From assembly GCA_038530575.1 (NCBI GenBank), contig JBCBCP010000010.1, forward strand, positions 12,126 to 76,125: a stretch of 64,000 nucleotides of DNA, given 5' to 3'. A model generated the notes under the pieces. It was not told the origin of the DNA and did not search any database. It was given only the letters and a program-made list of their open reading frames with translations. Shown here in pieces: positions 42,085 through 51,666 of the stretch (position 1 is its first letter; every line of letters starts with the position of its first letter). This DNA comes from JBCBCP01 sp038530575 (GTDB taxonomy: Bacteria > Pseudomonadota > Alphaproteobacteria > Rhodobacterales > Rhodobacteraceae). The position numbers and the translations under genes are program-made.

Positions 42085-42321
42085 ATGTCCCACACACCCC
42101 ACGAACTGGCGAGCGATTTTCCCGAATATGCCGATCGTATTTCTGCGCTGCGGCAGACGGATGCGCATTTCGCGCGTCTGGCGGCAGAATATCACGAGCT
42201 TAACCGCGCCGTGCACCGGGCCGAAACCAACGTGGAGCCTGCCTCCGATTTCGACATCATCGACATGCGCAAGCAGCGGATGGCGCTGAAAGACCAGATC
42301 TTTGGCGCGCTAACCGCCTGA
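42085..42321 (+). CDS. DUF465 (YdcH-like) small protein
   Basis: A 78-residue charged, helical protein of the DUF465 family: HFARLAAEYHELNRAVHRAE and DIIDMRKQRMALKDQI form two helices likely to make a coiled coil. Function is unknown. The ATG has a good CAGGAGAG site. An FNR-type box 58 bp upstream suggests induction at low oxygen. Confidence 0.85.
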   Translation: MSHTPHELASDFPEYADRISALRQTDAHFARLAAEYHELNRAVHRAETNVEPASDFDIIDMRKQRMALKDQIFGALTA

Positions 42322-42328
42322 CCTTTTG

Positions 42329-42363
42329 CAAAAAGAAAAGGGCGGCGCATCCCTGCACCGCCC
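42329..42363 (-). terminator. Strong intrinsic terminator of the xdh-BMP operon
   Basis: Read leftward, GGGCGGTGCA and TGCGCCGCCC pair over 10 bp (one G-U) around a GGGA loop and are followed by TTTTCTTTTT. It lies 22 bp after the BMP gene stop. Confidence 0.85.
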
Positions 42364-42385
42364 CCCATGTCTTGGTGTGATCTGC

Positions 42386-43474
42386 TTACTGCGGGATCTC
42401 GCCGGTGATGCCTTCGACATAGAAGTTCATCCCCGCCAGAACGCCGTCGCCTGCGGTCTCGCCCGCGGCCAGCCACGCGGTGCCGTCCTGCTTGGCGATA
42501 GGGCCGGTAAAGGCGTGATACTCGCCGGTGCGCAGCCGTTCCTTCAGCGCCAGCGCGCTTGCCTTAACGTCCGCCGGGACCGCGTCGGTGATCTCACCGA
42601 TCTTCACCATGCCCGGGCCAATGCCGTCCCAGGTGTCTTTCTGTTCCCACGTGCCGTCCATCACGGCCTGAACGCGCGCGATGTAGTAGGGCGCCCAGTC
42701 GTCGATGATCGAGCTGACGCGCGGGAACGGCGCAAACTCAGCCATGTCAGACGCCTGACCAAAGGTCACGACGTTGCCCGCCTCGGCCGCGGCGGCCTGC
42801 GGAGCGGTCGAGTCGGTGTGCTGCAGGACAACGTCCGCACCCTGATCGATCAGCGCGCGCGCTGCGTCCGCTTCCTTGGAGGGGTCAAACCATGTGTAGA
42901 CCCAGATGATCCGCATCTCGACCTCGGGGTTCACTTCCTTGGCATGCAGGTAGGTCGCGTTGATGCCGCGGATGACCTCGGGGATCGGGAAGGACGCGAT
43001 GTAGCCGATGATGTTCGACTTGGTCATCTGCCCCGCAATGTGCCCCTGCACCGCGCGCCCCTCATAGAATCGCGCCGAATAGGTCGACACGTTCGGGTGC
43101 AGCCGCTTGTAGCCCGTCGCGTGCTCGAACTTCACGTTCGGGAACTTGGCGGCTACGTTGTTGGTCGCGTCCATGTAGCCAAAGGACGTGGTGAAAATGA
43201 TGTCCGCCCCATCGAGCGCCATCTGCGTCATCACACGCTCGGCGTCTGGGCCCTCGGGCACGTTCTCGACGAACACCGTTTCGACCTTGTCGCCAAACGC
43301 CGCCTCGACCGCAAGGCGGCCCTGGTCATGCTCATAGGTCCAGCCGCCGTCGCCGACCGGGCCGACATAGACAAAGCCGACCTTGGTCTTGCCGCCATGT
43401 CCGTCGGCCATTGCGCCGCCCGTTGCAAGGCCCAGCGCCAGCGCGGCAGACGCCAGCAGTTTCATGAATTTCAT
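42386..43474 (-). CDS. BMP-family ABC transporter substrate-binding protein (nucleoside/purine type)
   Basis: A 362-residue periplasmic binding protein with a signal peptide (GLATGGAMADG). The Med/BMP domain opens KVGFVYVGPVGDGGWTYEHDQG, with the later FGYMDATNN and ASFPIPEVIRGIN. BMP proteins bind nucleosides, purines or related ligands. It is the last gene of the leftward operon with xdhABC, 26 bp after a permease, so xanthine, hypoxanthine, urate or a purine nucleoside is the likely ligand. Confidence 0.9.
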   Translation of the reverse strand: MKFMKLLASAALALGLATGGAMADGHGGKTKVGFVYVGPVGDGGWTYEHDQGRLAVEAAFGDKVETVFVENVPEGPDAERVMTQMALDGADIIFTTSFGYMDATNNVAAKFPNVKFEHATGYKRLHPNVSTYSARFYEGRAVQGHIAGQMTKSNIIGYIASFPIPEVIRGINATYLHAKEVNPEVEMRIIWVYTWFDPSKEADAARALIDQGADVVLQHTDSTAPQAAAAEAGNVVTFGQASDMAEFAPFPRVSSIIDDWAPYYIARVQAVMDGTWEQKDTWDGIGPGMVKIGEITDAVPADVKASALALKERLRTGEYHAFTGPIAKQDGTAWLAAGETAGDGVLAGMNFYVEGITGEIPQ

Positions 43475-43500
43475 CAGGTTACTCCCCCGTGATTGGCCTC

Positions 43501-44421
43501 TTATCCCGAGGCATGGAATGTGCGCCCCAGTGAGCCGGGAGCGCGCGATTTATCCGACGACAGCAGCACAAGCGCAATGATCGTCGCAAGATAGGGCGAC
43601 ATTGCCAGATACTCGACCGGAATGGCAACGCCCGCGCCCTGAAGGTTGAACTGCAGCTGCGTCAGCCCGCCGAAAAGATAGGCACCGGCCAGCGCCCGCC
43701 ACGGCTTCCACGAGGCAAATACAACGAGCGCGAGCGCGATCCAGCCCACACCGGCCGTCATGCCTTCGGTCCACTGCGGCACGCGGATCAGGCTGATGTA
43801 AGCCCCGCCCAGCCCCGCACAGGCCCCGCCAAACAGGATCGCCAGCGTGCGCACCCGCTTGACCTTGTAGCCCAGCGCATGGGCGGCATCGTGGTTTTCG
43901 CCCACCGCGCGCAGGATCAATCCAACACGGGTGTATTTCAGCACCGCCCAGACGCCCGCGACCACTGCGACGCCGACATAGACCATGAAGTGATGACTAA
44001 AGAGGATGGGCCCCAGCACAGGGATCCCCTCCAGCGCCGCAAAGGGCTCGCCGCCCGGGCGCGGCGCACGCACCTCCTGATAGCTTTGCCCCATCAGCGC
44101 CGACAGCCCGAGGCCAAAGAGCGTCAGCCCAAGCCCCGATGCGACCTGATTGGCCAGCGCCACCTGCGTGAGGAAGGCAAAGAGCAGCGACAGCAAAGCG
44201 CCCCCAAGGGCCGCCGCCAGAAAGCCCACGGTGGGCGAGCCGGTATTCACCGCGATGATAAAGCCGCAGATCGCCCCCATGATCATCATTCCCTCGACCC
44301 CGAGGTTCAGAACGCCCGCGCGCTCCACGACAAGCTCCCCGATGGCCGCGAGAAGGATCGGCGTCGCCGCGCCAATCATCGCGGCGATGAGCAGGACGGG
44401 ATTGATTGCACTCAGATCCAT
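43501..44421 (-). CDS. BMP-type ABC transporter permease 2
   Basis: A 306-residue inner-membrane protein with about eight hydrophobic segments and the BPD_transp_2 signature region RAGVLNLGVEGMMIMGAICGF and VGENHDAAHALGYKVKRVR, which contacts the ATPase. It forms the import channel with the permease at 44421-45599. The two genes share one base (TAATG). Confidence 0.9.
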   Translation of the reverse strand: MDLSAINPVLLIAAMIGAATPILLAAIGELVVERAGVLNLGVEGMMIMGAICGFIIAVNTGSPTVGFLAAALGGALLSLLFAFLTQVALANQVASGLGLTLFGLGLSALMGQSYQEVRAPRPGGEPFAALEGIPVLGPILFSHHFMVYVGVAVVAGVWAVLKYTRVGLILRAVGENHDAAHALGYKVKRVRTLAILFGGACAGLGGAYISLIRVPQWTEGMTAGVGWIALALVVFASWKPWRALAGAYLFGGLTQLQFNLQGAGVAIPVEYLAMSPYLATIIALVLLSSDKSRAPGSLGRTFHASG

Positions 44422-45599
44422 TAGCGCACCTCTCCCGCACCAAACCGCATCCGGTAATTTGTCAGCACATCCAGTGCCAGCAGGAAGAACAAGAGCATCC
44501 CCTGGAACACCTGAATAGCGGAGGACGGCAGCTGTAGCTGGCTCTGCGCGATGTCTCCACCAATATAGGTCAGCGCCAGAAGCAGCCCCGCAGCCAGAAT
44601 GCCCAGCGGGTTCAAACGGCCAAGGAACGCCACGATGATCGCCGTAAACCCGTAGCCGACGTTAAAATCGATGGTAATCTGCCCCGACGGCCCCGCAACT
44701 TCGAACATCCCCGCCAGCCCCGCCAAGGCGCCGGACAGGCCAAGGCAGAACACCACGACCCGCCCTGCCGAAACCCCACCAAACTTCGCCGCCCGTGGCG
44801 CGCTGCCCGTGACCTTGATGGCAAAGCCCATCCGGTGCCGCTCCAAAAGCGTGTAGGCAAAGATCACCGCGATCAGCGCGGTCACCACACCCCAATGCAT
44901 ACCGGTATTCGCGATGATGTCCGCATTATGCGCGCTCGGATACTGCTGCAGGTTTCGGCTTCCGGGAAAACCAAACCCATCTGGATTGCGCAGTAATCCC
45001 AAGGCCATGGACGCCAAAAGCTGCTCGGCCACATAGACCAGCATCAGGCTCACGAGGATCTCGTTTGTGCCAAACCGAACCCTAAGAAGCGCCGGGATCA
45101 TTGCCCAGGCAAAGCCGCCCAAGGCCCCGCAGGCAATCATCAGCGGAAAGATAAACGGGCTCTCCAGCGGGTACAAAGCCAAAGCCGCCCCCGCCCCGCA
45201 GATGGCTCCGATAATGTACTGCCCCTCGGCGCCGATGTTCCAAATTCCGGCGCGAAACCCCAGCGACAGGCCCAGCGCAATCAGCACCAACGGCGCGCCC
45301 TTGATCAACAATTGCGGGCGATAAAAGAACGCGAACTCGCCAAACAGCGGCTCCCAAAAGATCGTCAGGATGGCGTCGATCGGGTCCTTGCCAAGGATCG
45401 CAAACAACGCGCCGCCAAAGATCATCGTCAGCGCTACGGCCAGCAAAGGCGTCAGATACGCCATGGCCGCCGAAGGTTCCGGCCGCTTTTCAAGACGCAG
45501 GCCCAGCCCCTTCACTTTGCCAGATAAACTCCCCCCCTTTGCCCGGTAGGCGGCTTTGCCGCCGTTAGGGGAGGGCCGGTTTGCCACAGAGTCAGACAT
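44421..45599 (-). CDS. BMP-type ABC transporter permease 1
   Basis: A 392-residue inner-membrane protein. A basic 45-residue N-terminal tail precedes about nine membrane segments. RAGIWNIGAEGQYIIGAICGAG is the family signature and VTGSAPRAAKFGGVSAGR is the ATPase-contact loop. It pairs with the 306-residue permease. The start overlaps the ATPase stop by 8 bp. Confidence 0.9.
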   Translation of the reverse strand: MSDSVANRPSPNGGKAAYRAKGGSLSGKVKGLGLRLEKRPEPSAAMAYLTPLLAVALTMIFGGALFAILGKDPIDAILTIFWEPLFGEFAFFYRPQLLIKGAPLVLIALGLSLGFRAGIWNIGAEGQYIIGAICGAGAALALYPLESPFIFPLMIACGALGGFAWAMIPALLRVRFGTNEILVSLMLVYVAEQLLASMALGLLRNPDGFGFPGSRNLQQYPSAHNADIIANTGMHWGVVTALIAVIFAYTLLERHRMGFAIKVTGSAPRAAKFGGVSAGRVVVFCLGLSGALAGLAGMFEVAGPSGQITIDFNVGYGFTAIIVAFLGRLNPLGILAAGLLLALTYIGGDIAQSQLQLPSSAIQVFQGMLLFFLLALDVLTNYRMRFGAGEVR

Positions 45600-47109
45600 G
45601 GGCCACCTCCATCCCGTGCGCCCCGCCCAGCATCAGCCCGATCTGCTCCACATCCAGCGATGCGGTCGGGACCGCCTCGCTCAGCCGCCCCTCGTTCAGG
45701 GCGGCAAAACGATCTGCGATCTCCATCACTTCGTCCAGATCCTGTGAAATCACCACGACCGCCGCGCCCCCGGCGGCCAGATCCATGAGCGCCTGCCGGA
45801 TCGCCGCCGCTGCCGCCGCGTCCACGCCCCAGGTCGGCTGGTTCACGACCAGAACGCGCGGCTCTTGCAGCACCTCGCGTCCGATTACGAATTTCTGCAA
45901 GTTCCCGCCCGACAGCGCCCGCGCGGCTGTCCCCGCGCCCGGCGTGCGCACGTCAAAGCTTGAAATGACGCGCTCTGCAAAACCACGTGCCGCGCCCCAG
46001 TCCAGCCAGCCGCGGCGCGCCAGCCCCTGTCGCGCCGCGCCGGTCAGCATCGCGTTTTCCGTCAGGCTCATATCGGGGGCGGCGGCATGGCCCAAGCGCT
46101 CTTCTGGCGCACAAAGCAGCCCGGCGACACGCCGTGCCTCCGGTGCAAGGCGTGACACGTCCTGACCCTCGAACCACACGGATTCCACGGGGCTGCGCGC
46201 CTCGCCCGAGAGCGCGGCAAGCAGTTCGTCCTGCCCATTCCCAGCGACACCGCCAATGCCAAGGATCTCACCGGCCTGAACGGTGACAGACACGTCGCGC
46301 AAGGGCATACCGAAGGCCGAAGCTGGTGGCAGCGAGAGCCCGCGCAGTTCCAGCAGCACATCGCCGACATCCGGCGCGCCCTTGGTCGGGGTCTTCAGCC
46401 CCCGGCCGACCATCAGCTCCGCCATCTCCCGCGCCGAGGTCTCTGCCGGCACGCATTCGGCCACGACCTTGCCGCCGCGCAGAATGGTCGCCGCATCACA
46501 CAGCGCGCGGATTTCTTCGAGTTTGTGCGAAATATACAGAATTGCCGTGCCCTCACTGCGCAGCTTGCGCAGCGTCTCGAACAGGATGCCGACCTCCTGC
46601 GGGGTCAGAACGCTCGTCGGCTCGTCCATGATCAAGAGCTTGGGCGCTTGCAGCAGACAGCGGATAATTTCTACCCGTTGCCGCTCACCCGCACTCAGGT
46701 CGCCTACCAGCCGCCCGGGCGACAGGGGCAGGCCATACATCTCCGACACTTCTGCGATCCGCGCCGAAAGCTGACCCATGCCCGGAGGGTCCTCCATGCC
46801 GAGCGCGATGTTTTCGGCCACCGTCAGTGCGTCAAACAGGGAAAAGTGCTGAAACACCATACCGACGCCCGCCGCCCGTGCCGCACGCGGATCGGCCGGC
46901 GCATGGGGCGCGCCGCTGATCAGCATGCGACCCGCATCCGGTGCAACAAGGCCGTAAATCATTTTGACCAGCGTCGACTTGCCCGCGCCGTTCTCACCCA
47001 ATAGCGCGTGTATTTGGCCCGGCAGGATGGTCAGATCGACGGCATCGTTGGCTACAACCCCCGGGTAGGCCTTGGTGACCCCGCTCAACTCGAGCAGCTT
47101 TTCCGTCAT
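45592..47109 (-). CDS. BMP-type ABC transporter ATP-binding protein (two NBDs)
   Basis: A 505-residue ATPase with two nucleotide-binding domains, as in RbsA/NupA-type proteins. The first is complete: Walker A GENGAGKST, Q-loop VFQHFSLF, signature LSAGERQRVE, Walker B LLIMDEPTS. The second is degenerate: Walker A reads GGVAGNGQDEL and the signature LSGGNLQKFVIGRE remains. It powers the two permeases. ATG 47109 overlaps the xdhC stop (ATGA). Confidence 0.9.
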   Translation of the reverse strand: MTEKLLELSGVTKAYPGVVANDAVDLTILPGQIHALLGENGAGKSTLVKMIYGLVAPDAGRMLISGAPHAPADPRAARAAGVGMVFQHFSLFDALTVAENIALGMEDPPGMGQLSARIAEVSEMYGLPLSPGRLVGDLSAGERQRVEIIRCLLQAPKLLIMDEPTSVLTPQEVGILFETLRKLRSEGTAILYISHKLEEIRALCDAATILRGGKVVAECVPAETSAREMAELMVGRGLKTPTKGAPDVGDVLLELRGLSLPPASAFGMPLRDVSVTVQAGEILGIGGVAGNGQDELLAALSGEARSPVESVWFEGQDVSRLAPEARRVAGLLCAPEERLGHAAAPDMSLTENAMLTGAARQGLARRGWLDWGAARGFAERVISSFDVRTPGAGTAARALSGGNLQKFVIGREVLQEPRVLVVNQPTWGVDAAAAAAIRQALMDLAAGGAAVVVISQDLDEVMEIADRFAALNEGRLSEAVPTASLDVEQIGLMLGGAHGMEVAHV

Positions 47110-47876
47110 GTCATGCCCCCCGGCCAGTGCTCCGAACTTAGTAGCTGGCGCAGGGTGCCAAGGGCAATGAAATCGGGGTGTTTTCCCATGGATTTGTCGC
47201 CAATCGGGCAGGTAATGCGCGCAATATCGGCGTCTGCGTGACCCATGCCAGACAAACGCTTGCGAAACCTTGCCCATTTCGTGTCTGACCCGATCAGCCC
47301 GCAAAAGGCAAAACCACGCCGCAACGCTGCGTCACACAGGGCGAGGTCGAAATCGTGGCTGTACGTAAAAATCAGGTGCGCGGCATCGCCGGGAGCATAC
47401 GCCATTGCGGTGGGCAAGTCCGCCGCGGGCAGGACGTTGACTGTCTGAGGAACAAGCGCGGGAAACCTGTCTGCAGCTGTGTCGATCCAGGTGATGTCGA
47501 ACGCGCCAAGGGGCACCGCCTGCTCAACCAAGGCACGGCCAACGTGGCCAGCCCCCCAGACCCAAAGCGGCCTGCTTTGCCAGTGATCTGGCACTGTCGG
47601 CTTCAACAGGACTTGCGGAGGAGCCAAGCATTTTACGCCCTCGGAAAACCGCAACGTCACCACACCGCCGCAACACTGGCCAAGCCCGGGCCCAAGCGCG
47701 ATCGTGTCTTCAAATGGCAGTGCGCGCCCAACGCGGGCCAGGGCGATCGCGCGATGCTCAAGCGCGCCGCCGCCGATGGTGCCGCGGATCGTCTCCGCTT
47801 CGACCACCATGGCGGTGCCCGCATCGCGCGGGGCCGACCCGCGCGTCGCCACGATCTCGACCGTGACGGGCCTCAA
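47106..47876 (-). CDS. xdhC: Xanthine dehydrogenase accessory protein XdhC
   Basis: A 256-residue XdhC/CoxI protein. It opens VEIVATRGSAPRDAGTAMVV, has GTIGGGALEH and GPGLGQCCGG, and a Rossmann-like part LWVWGAGHVGRAL with the later GLIGSDTKWARF. XdhC binds molybdenum cofactor, helps its sulfuration and inserts it into XdhB. The start is a TTG that overlaps the xdhB stop (TTGA); an in-frame ATG upstream is absent. Confidence 0.9.
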   Translation of the reverse strand: MRPVTVEIVATRGSAPRDAGTAMVVEAETIRGTIGGGALEHRAIALARVGRALPFEDTIALGPGLGQCCGGVVTLRFSEGVKCLAPPQVLLKPTVPDHWQSRPLWVWGAGHVGRALVEQAVPLGAFDITWIDTAADRFPALVPQTVNVLPAADLPTAMAYAPGDAAHLIFTYSHDFDLALCDAALRRGFAFCGLIGSDTKWARFRKRLSGMGHADADIARITCPIGDKSMGKHPDFIALGTLRQLLSSEHWPGGMT

Positions 47877-50173
47877 CCGCGGGCCCGCTTTACGGCAGCC
47901 AGCACCGTTTCGGCTGTCGCGGGCGCCCGCAGGTCTGGGTAGTGCGGGCCAATGGACGCGCAGGCATCCGACAGTGCCAAAAATGCCGCGATCCCCAGCA
48001 TCAGCGGAGGCTCGCCCACCGCCTTGGACTTAAAGATCGTATCGGCCGGGTTTTCCCCATCCCACAGAGCCACGTTGAAGACGTCAGGCCGGTCGCCGCA
48101 GGCCGGGATCTTGTAGGTCGCGGGCGCATGGGTCCGCAGCCGTCCAGTGGAGTCCCAGACCAGCTCTTCGGTCGTCAGCCAACCTGCGCCTTGCACGAAC
48201 CCACCTTCGACTTGCCCGATATCAAGCGCTGGGTTCAGCGAAGCCCCCGCGTCATGCAGAATATCCGCGCGCAACATGCGGTTCTCGCCCGTTAGCGTGT
48301 CGACCACCACTTCGACACAGGCGGCGCCGTAGGCGTAGTAAAAGAACGGCCGCCCCTGTCCCTTGATCCGGTCCCAAGAGATGTCCGGCGTCTTGTAAAA
48401 GCCCGTCGCTGACAACGAAACCCGACCCTGATGGCATAGCGCGGCACATTCTCCAAAGCTGTAATCACGCCCGGGCAATCGCACGCCGCCACCTTCGAAT
48501 ATAACCTCATCCGGCCTGCACTGGTGCAGCTGGGCCAAATGCTCCGCCATCCGCGTGCGTATGGTTTCACAAGCGGCCTTGACGGCCATCCCGTTCAGGT
48601 CCGACCCGGACGAGGCTGCTGTGGCTGATGTGTTCGGCACCTTCGCCGTATCCGTTGCCGTAATCTTCACAGCGTCCAGCCCGACACCAAAGCCCGACGC
48701 GGCCACCTGCGCGACCTTCTGGAAAAGGCCCTGTCCCATCTCCGTGCCGCCATGGTTCAGGTGAATGGAGCCATCGGAATACACATGCACCAGCGCGCCC
48801 GCTTGGTTCAGGTGGGTCAGCGTGAAGGAAATTCCGAACTTCACAGGCGTCAGAGCAAGCCCGCGCTTCATCACCGGTTGTGTCTTGTTCCATTCCCCAA
48901 TAGCCGCCCGCCGCGCCGCATACTCCGAAGACGCCGCAAGCGCGGGCACCATCTCTTCAAGGACAAAATCGTCTACCACCTGCCCATAAGGCGTGGTCCA
49001 GCCCGTCTTGTGACCAGCATTATTCCCCGAGACCGTTCGGTAAAAATTCGCGCGCCGCACCTCCAGCGCATCCCGCCGGACTGCATGGGCGACATGGTCG
49101 ACGATCCGCTCCATGCCCAGCATCCCCTGCGGACCGCCAAAGCCGCGAAAGGCGGTGGCCGATTGGTGGTTCGTGCGCCAGCGATGCGACGTGATGCGCA
49201 CAGCCTCAAGCCAATAGGCATTGTCCGCGTGCAGCATGGCCCGGTCGGCCACGGGCAGGCTCAGGTCCTGCGCCCAACCGCACAAGGCGTCGTGCCGCAC
49301 ATCCAGCACTGAGATCACACCATCCGCGTCAAACCCGACGTCGTAGGCGATTTCAAACGCATGGCGCTTGCCGGTGATGGTCATGTCATCGTCGCGGTCG
49401 TATCGCATCTTGCACGCCCGCCCGGTGTGCCGCGCGGCAACGGCGCACGCCACAGCCAGCGCATTGCCCTGACTTTCCTTGCCGCCAAAACCGCCGCCCA
49501 TGCGCCTGATTTCAACCCGAACGCCATGCATCGGGATGCCAAGCGCCTCGGCCACCTTGTGCTGAATTTCCGTCGGGTGCTGGGTCGAGGACACGATATG
49601 CATGTCGTCATCCTCGCCGGGCAAGGCAAGCGCGGCCTGCCCCTCGAGGTAGAAATGCTCCTGTCCGCCAATCTCCAAGCGCCCCGTGAGCCGGTGCGGC
49701 GCGGCGGCGAAAGCAGACGCCACATCGCCGCGTCCGTAGATACGCGGGCCATCTTCAAACCGCGCGCCGGCGGCCTCGGCCTCGGCAGCGGTAAAGATCG
49801 GCGGCGTGGCCGCGATCTCCACCGCGCCCTTGCGCGCCGCGATCCGGGCCGCCCGGTGCGAGGTTGCGATCACCACAAAGATGGGCTGGCCGACATAATG
49901 CACTGATCCGTCCGCCAGCAATGGCTCGTCATGCGCGGCGGGTGAGACATCATTGGCAAACGGCAGGTCTGACGCCGTCAGCACGTCCACGACCCCCTCC
50001 GAGGCGCGCACAGCGCTCAGGTCAATCGACATGATCTGCCCAGCGGCAACCTCGCTCAGCCCAAAGGCGAGGTGCAGCGCGCCTGCGGGTAGCGGAACGT
50101 CATCCACATAACGCGCGGCCCCCGTGACGTGCAGTGCGGCGGCATCGTGCGGCAAGGCTTTCCCGACACTCAT
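47873..50173 (-). CDS. xdhB: Xanthine dehydrogenase molybdenum-binding subunit
   Basis: A 766-residue subunit. Moco-site landmarks are GGGFGGKE, FRGFGGPQG, EMGQGLFQK and, near the end, SKAVGEPPLMLG with the catalytic Glu. It hydroxylates hypoxanthine and xanthine to urate and passes electrons to the FeS/FAD subunit XdhA. It overlaps xdhA and xdhC by four bases on each side. Arg and Glu substrate residues of true xanthine dehydrogenases appear conserved in the regions seen. Confidence 0.93.
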   Translation of the reverse strand: MSVGKALPHDAAALHVTGAARYVDDVPLPAGALHLAFGLSEVAAGQIMSIDLSAVRASEGVVDVLTASDLPFANDVSPAAHDEPLLADGSVHYVGQPIFVVIATSHRAARIAARKGAVEIAATPPIFTAAEAEAAGARFEDGPRIYGRGDVASAFAAAPHRLTGRLEIGGQEHFYLEGQAALALPGEDDDMHIVSSTQHPTEIQHKVAEALGIPMHGVRVEIRRMGGGFGGKESQGNALAVACAVAARHTGRACKMRYDRDDDMTITGKRHAFEIAYDVGFDADGVISVLDVRHDALCGWAQDLSLPVADRAMLHADNAYWLEAVRITSHRWRTNHQSATAFRGFGGPQGMLGMERIVDHVAHAVRRDALEVRRANFYRTVSGNNAGHKTGWTTPYGQVVDDFVLEEMVPALAASSEYAARRAAIGEWNKTQPVMKRGLALTPVKFGISFTLTHLNQAGALVHVYSDGSIHLNHGGTEMGQGLFQKVAQVAASGFGVGLDAVKITATDTAKVPNTSATAASSGSDLNGMAVKAACETIRTRMAEHLAQLHQCRPDEVIFEGGGVRLPGRDYSFGECAALCHQGRVSLSATGFYKTPDISWDRIKGQGRPFFYYAYGAACVEVVVDTLTGENRMLRADILHDAGASLNPALDIGQVEGGFVQGAGWLTTEELVWDSTGRLRTHAPATYKIPACGDRPDVFNVALWDGENPADTIFKSKAVGEPPLMLGIAAFLALSDACASIGPHYPDLRAPATAETVLAAVKRARG

Positions 50174-51546
50174 AGCGCCACGCCCCGTACCGCGCCTGAC
50201 TCTGCGAACCGGCGCCAGAGCATCGCCTGCGCGGCCTCCATCCGGTAGCGCGCCGAGGCGCGCATGTCATCCATCGGCGCAAAATCCTGCGCCAATGCGG
50301 CCATCGCCGCGTGCACCGGTCCTTCGTCCCAAGGCTGGCCGACCAGCGCGGCTTCTGCCGTTGAGGCACGTTTGGGCGTGCCCGCCATACCACCAAAAGC
50401 CAGCCGCGCCTCGCGCACCACCCCCTCGGCAACATCGATCCAGAAACAGCCGCAGACGGCCGAAATGTCCTGATCAAACCGTTTCGACAGCTTGTCACAG
50501 CTTAACCTGTCCTCGGCCCGCGGCACGGTGATGTGGGTGAGGAACTCTCCCGGCGCCCGATCCTGCTTGCCATACTCGATGAAGAAGTCGGCAATCGGCA
50601 CGCTGCGCGTCGCCGCGCCCTTGCGCAGATGTACCGCCGCGTCCAGCGCAATGAGTGCAGGAGAGCCATCCCCGATAGGCGAGCCATTTGCCACGTTCCC
50701 GCCAATCGTTGCCGCATTGCGCACCTGCACGGACCCGTAGCGGTCGATCAGATCAGCAAAAGCCGGGTACAGCGGCGCGATGTGCGCACGCAGATCGGTG
50801 AGCGTGGTGGCCGCACCGATGCGGATTTCGTTCGCAGTAACCTCCACGCCTGCCATTCCTTCGACATGCGCCAGAAAGGCAACCGGGCCAAGCTCGCGGA
50901 AATCCTTGGTCACCCAGAGGCCAACATCCGTGGCACCAGCGATCAATGTGCCGTCCGGGTTGGCTTCGTACCAGTCCGCCAAAGCGTCGATGTCGTGGGG
51001 GCTGTGCCTCGCGCCTGCGGCTTCCTTGTTTTCAGGCACATAAAGGCCGGAGTCATCCATATGAGGCGGTGCCGGGGCCGTGCTGGCTGCCTGCGCCGCC
51101 CGCACGATCGGCGCATAGCCCGTACATCGGCACAGGTTGCCCGCAAGCGCCTTGTCCCAATCGCTCTCCCCGTTCAGGTGCGCGCAGGCCATGGTTGTCA
51201 CAAAGCCCGGGGTGCAGAACCCGCACTGGCTGCCGTGGTGATCGATCATCGCCTGCTGCACCGGGTGCAGCGTCCCGTCAGGCGCGGCAATGCCTTCCAC
51301 GGTCCGCACCGCGCACCCCTCAAGCTGGGGCAAAAAGAGGATGCAGGCGTTCAGCGCGCGCGCGCCTTCGGGGCCCGTCACGATGACCGAACAGGCGCCG
51401 CAATCGCCTTCGTTGCACCCTTCTTTTGTGCCGGTCATGCCGCGCTCGTCGCGCAGCCAGTCCAGAAGTGTGGTGGTGGGATCGGCGCCTGTTACGGTCA
51501 CAGGCGCGCCGTTGAGATGAAACGAAACGTCCATCCGCTGAGCCAT
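50170..51546 (-). CDS. xdhA: Xanthine dehydrogenase iron-sulfur/FAD subunit
   Basis: A 458-residue subunit. The plant-type 2Fe-2S cluster is bound by GCNEGDCGACSV, the second cluster by CGFCTPGF and CRCTGYAP. The FAD domain follows with LIAGATDVGL and TIGGNVANGSPIGD. It takes electrons from XdhB to NAD. It is the first gene of the leftward operon that goes on through xdhB, xdhC and the BMP transporter, a catabolic purine unit. Confidence 0.93.
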   Translation of the reverse strand: MAQRMDVSFHLNGAPVTVTGADPTTTLLDWLRDERGMTGTKEGCNEGDCGACSVIVTGPEGARALNACILFLPQLEGCAVRTVEGIAAPDGTLHPVQQAMIDHHGSQCGFCTPGFVTTMACAHLNGESDWDKALAGNLCRCTGYAPIVRAAQAASTAPAPPHMDDSGLYVPENKEAAGARHSPHDIDALADWYEANPDGTLIAGATDVGLWVTKDFRELGPVAFLAHVEGMAGVEVTANEIRIGAATTLTDLRAHIAPLYPAFADLIDRYGSVQVRNAATIGGNVANGSPIGDGSPALIALDAAVHLRKGAATRSVPIADFFIEYGKQDRAPGEFLTHITVPRAEDRLSCDKLSKRFDQDISAVCGCFWIDVAEGVVREARLAFGGMAGTPKRASTAEAALVGQPWDEGPVHAAMAALAQDFAPMDDMRASARYRMEAAQAMLWRRFAESGAVRGVAL

Positions 51547-51612
51547 GATATGCCTCGCCGCGATACCGACGCCCCTGTACGGCCCCCAGTCGATGCGGCG
51601 TAGACGGGGGAC

Positions 51613-51639
51613 GGGCTTTGCCGCAGATTGGCAAGGCCC
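51613..51639. repeat. Hairpin between the SRPBCC gene and xdhA
   Basis: Arms GGGCTTTGCC and GGCAAGGCCC pair over 10 bp with one wobble, around a seven-base loop. No U-run follows. It may separate the ArsR/SRPBCC unit from the xdh operon. Confidence 0.45.
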
Positions 51640-51666
51640 GCGCCCGCTTGCAAGACGTGCGCGCGC

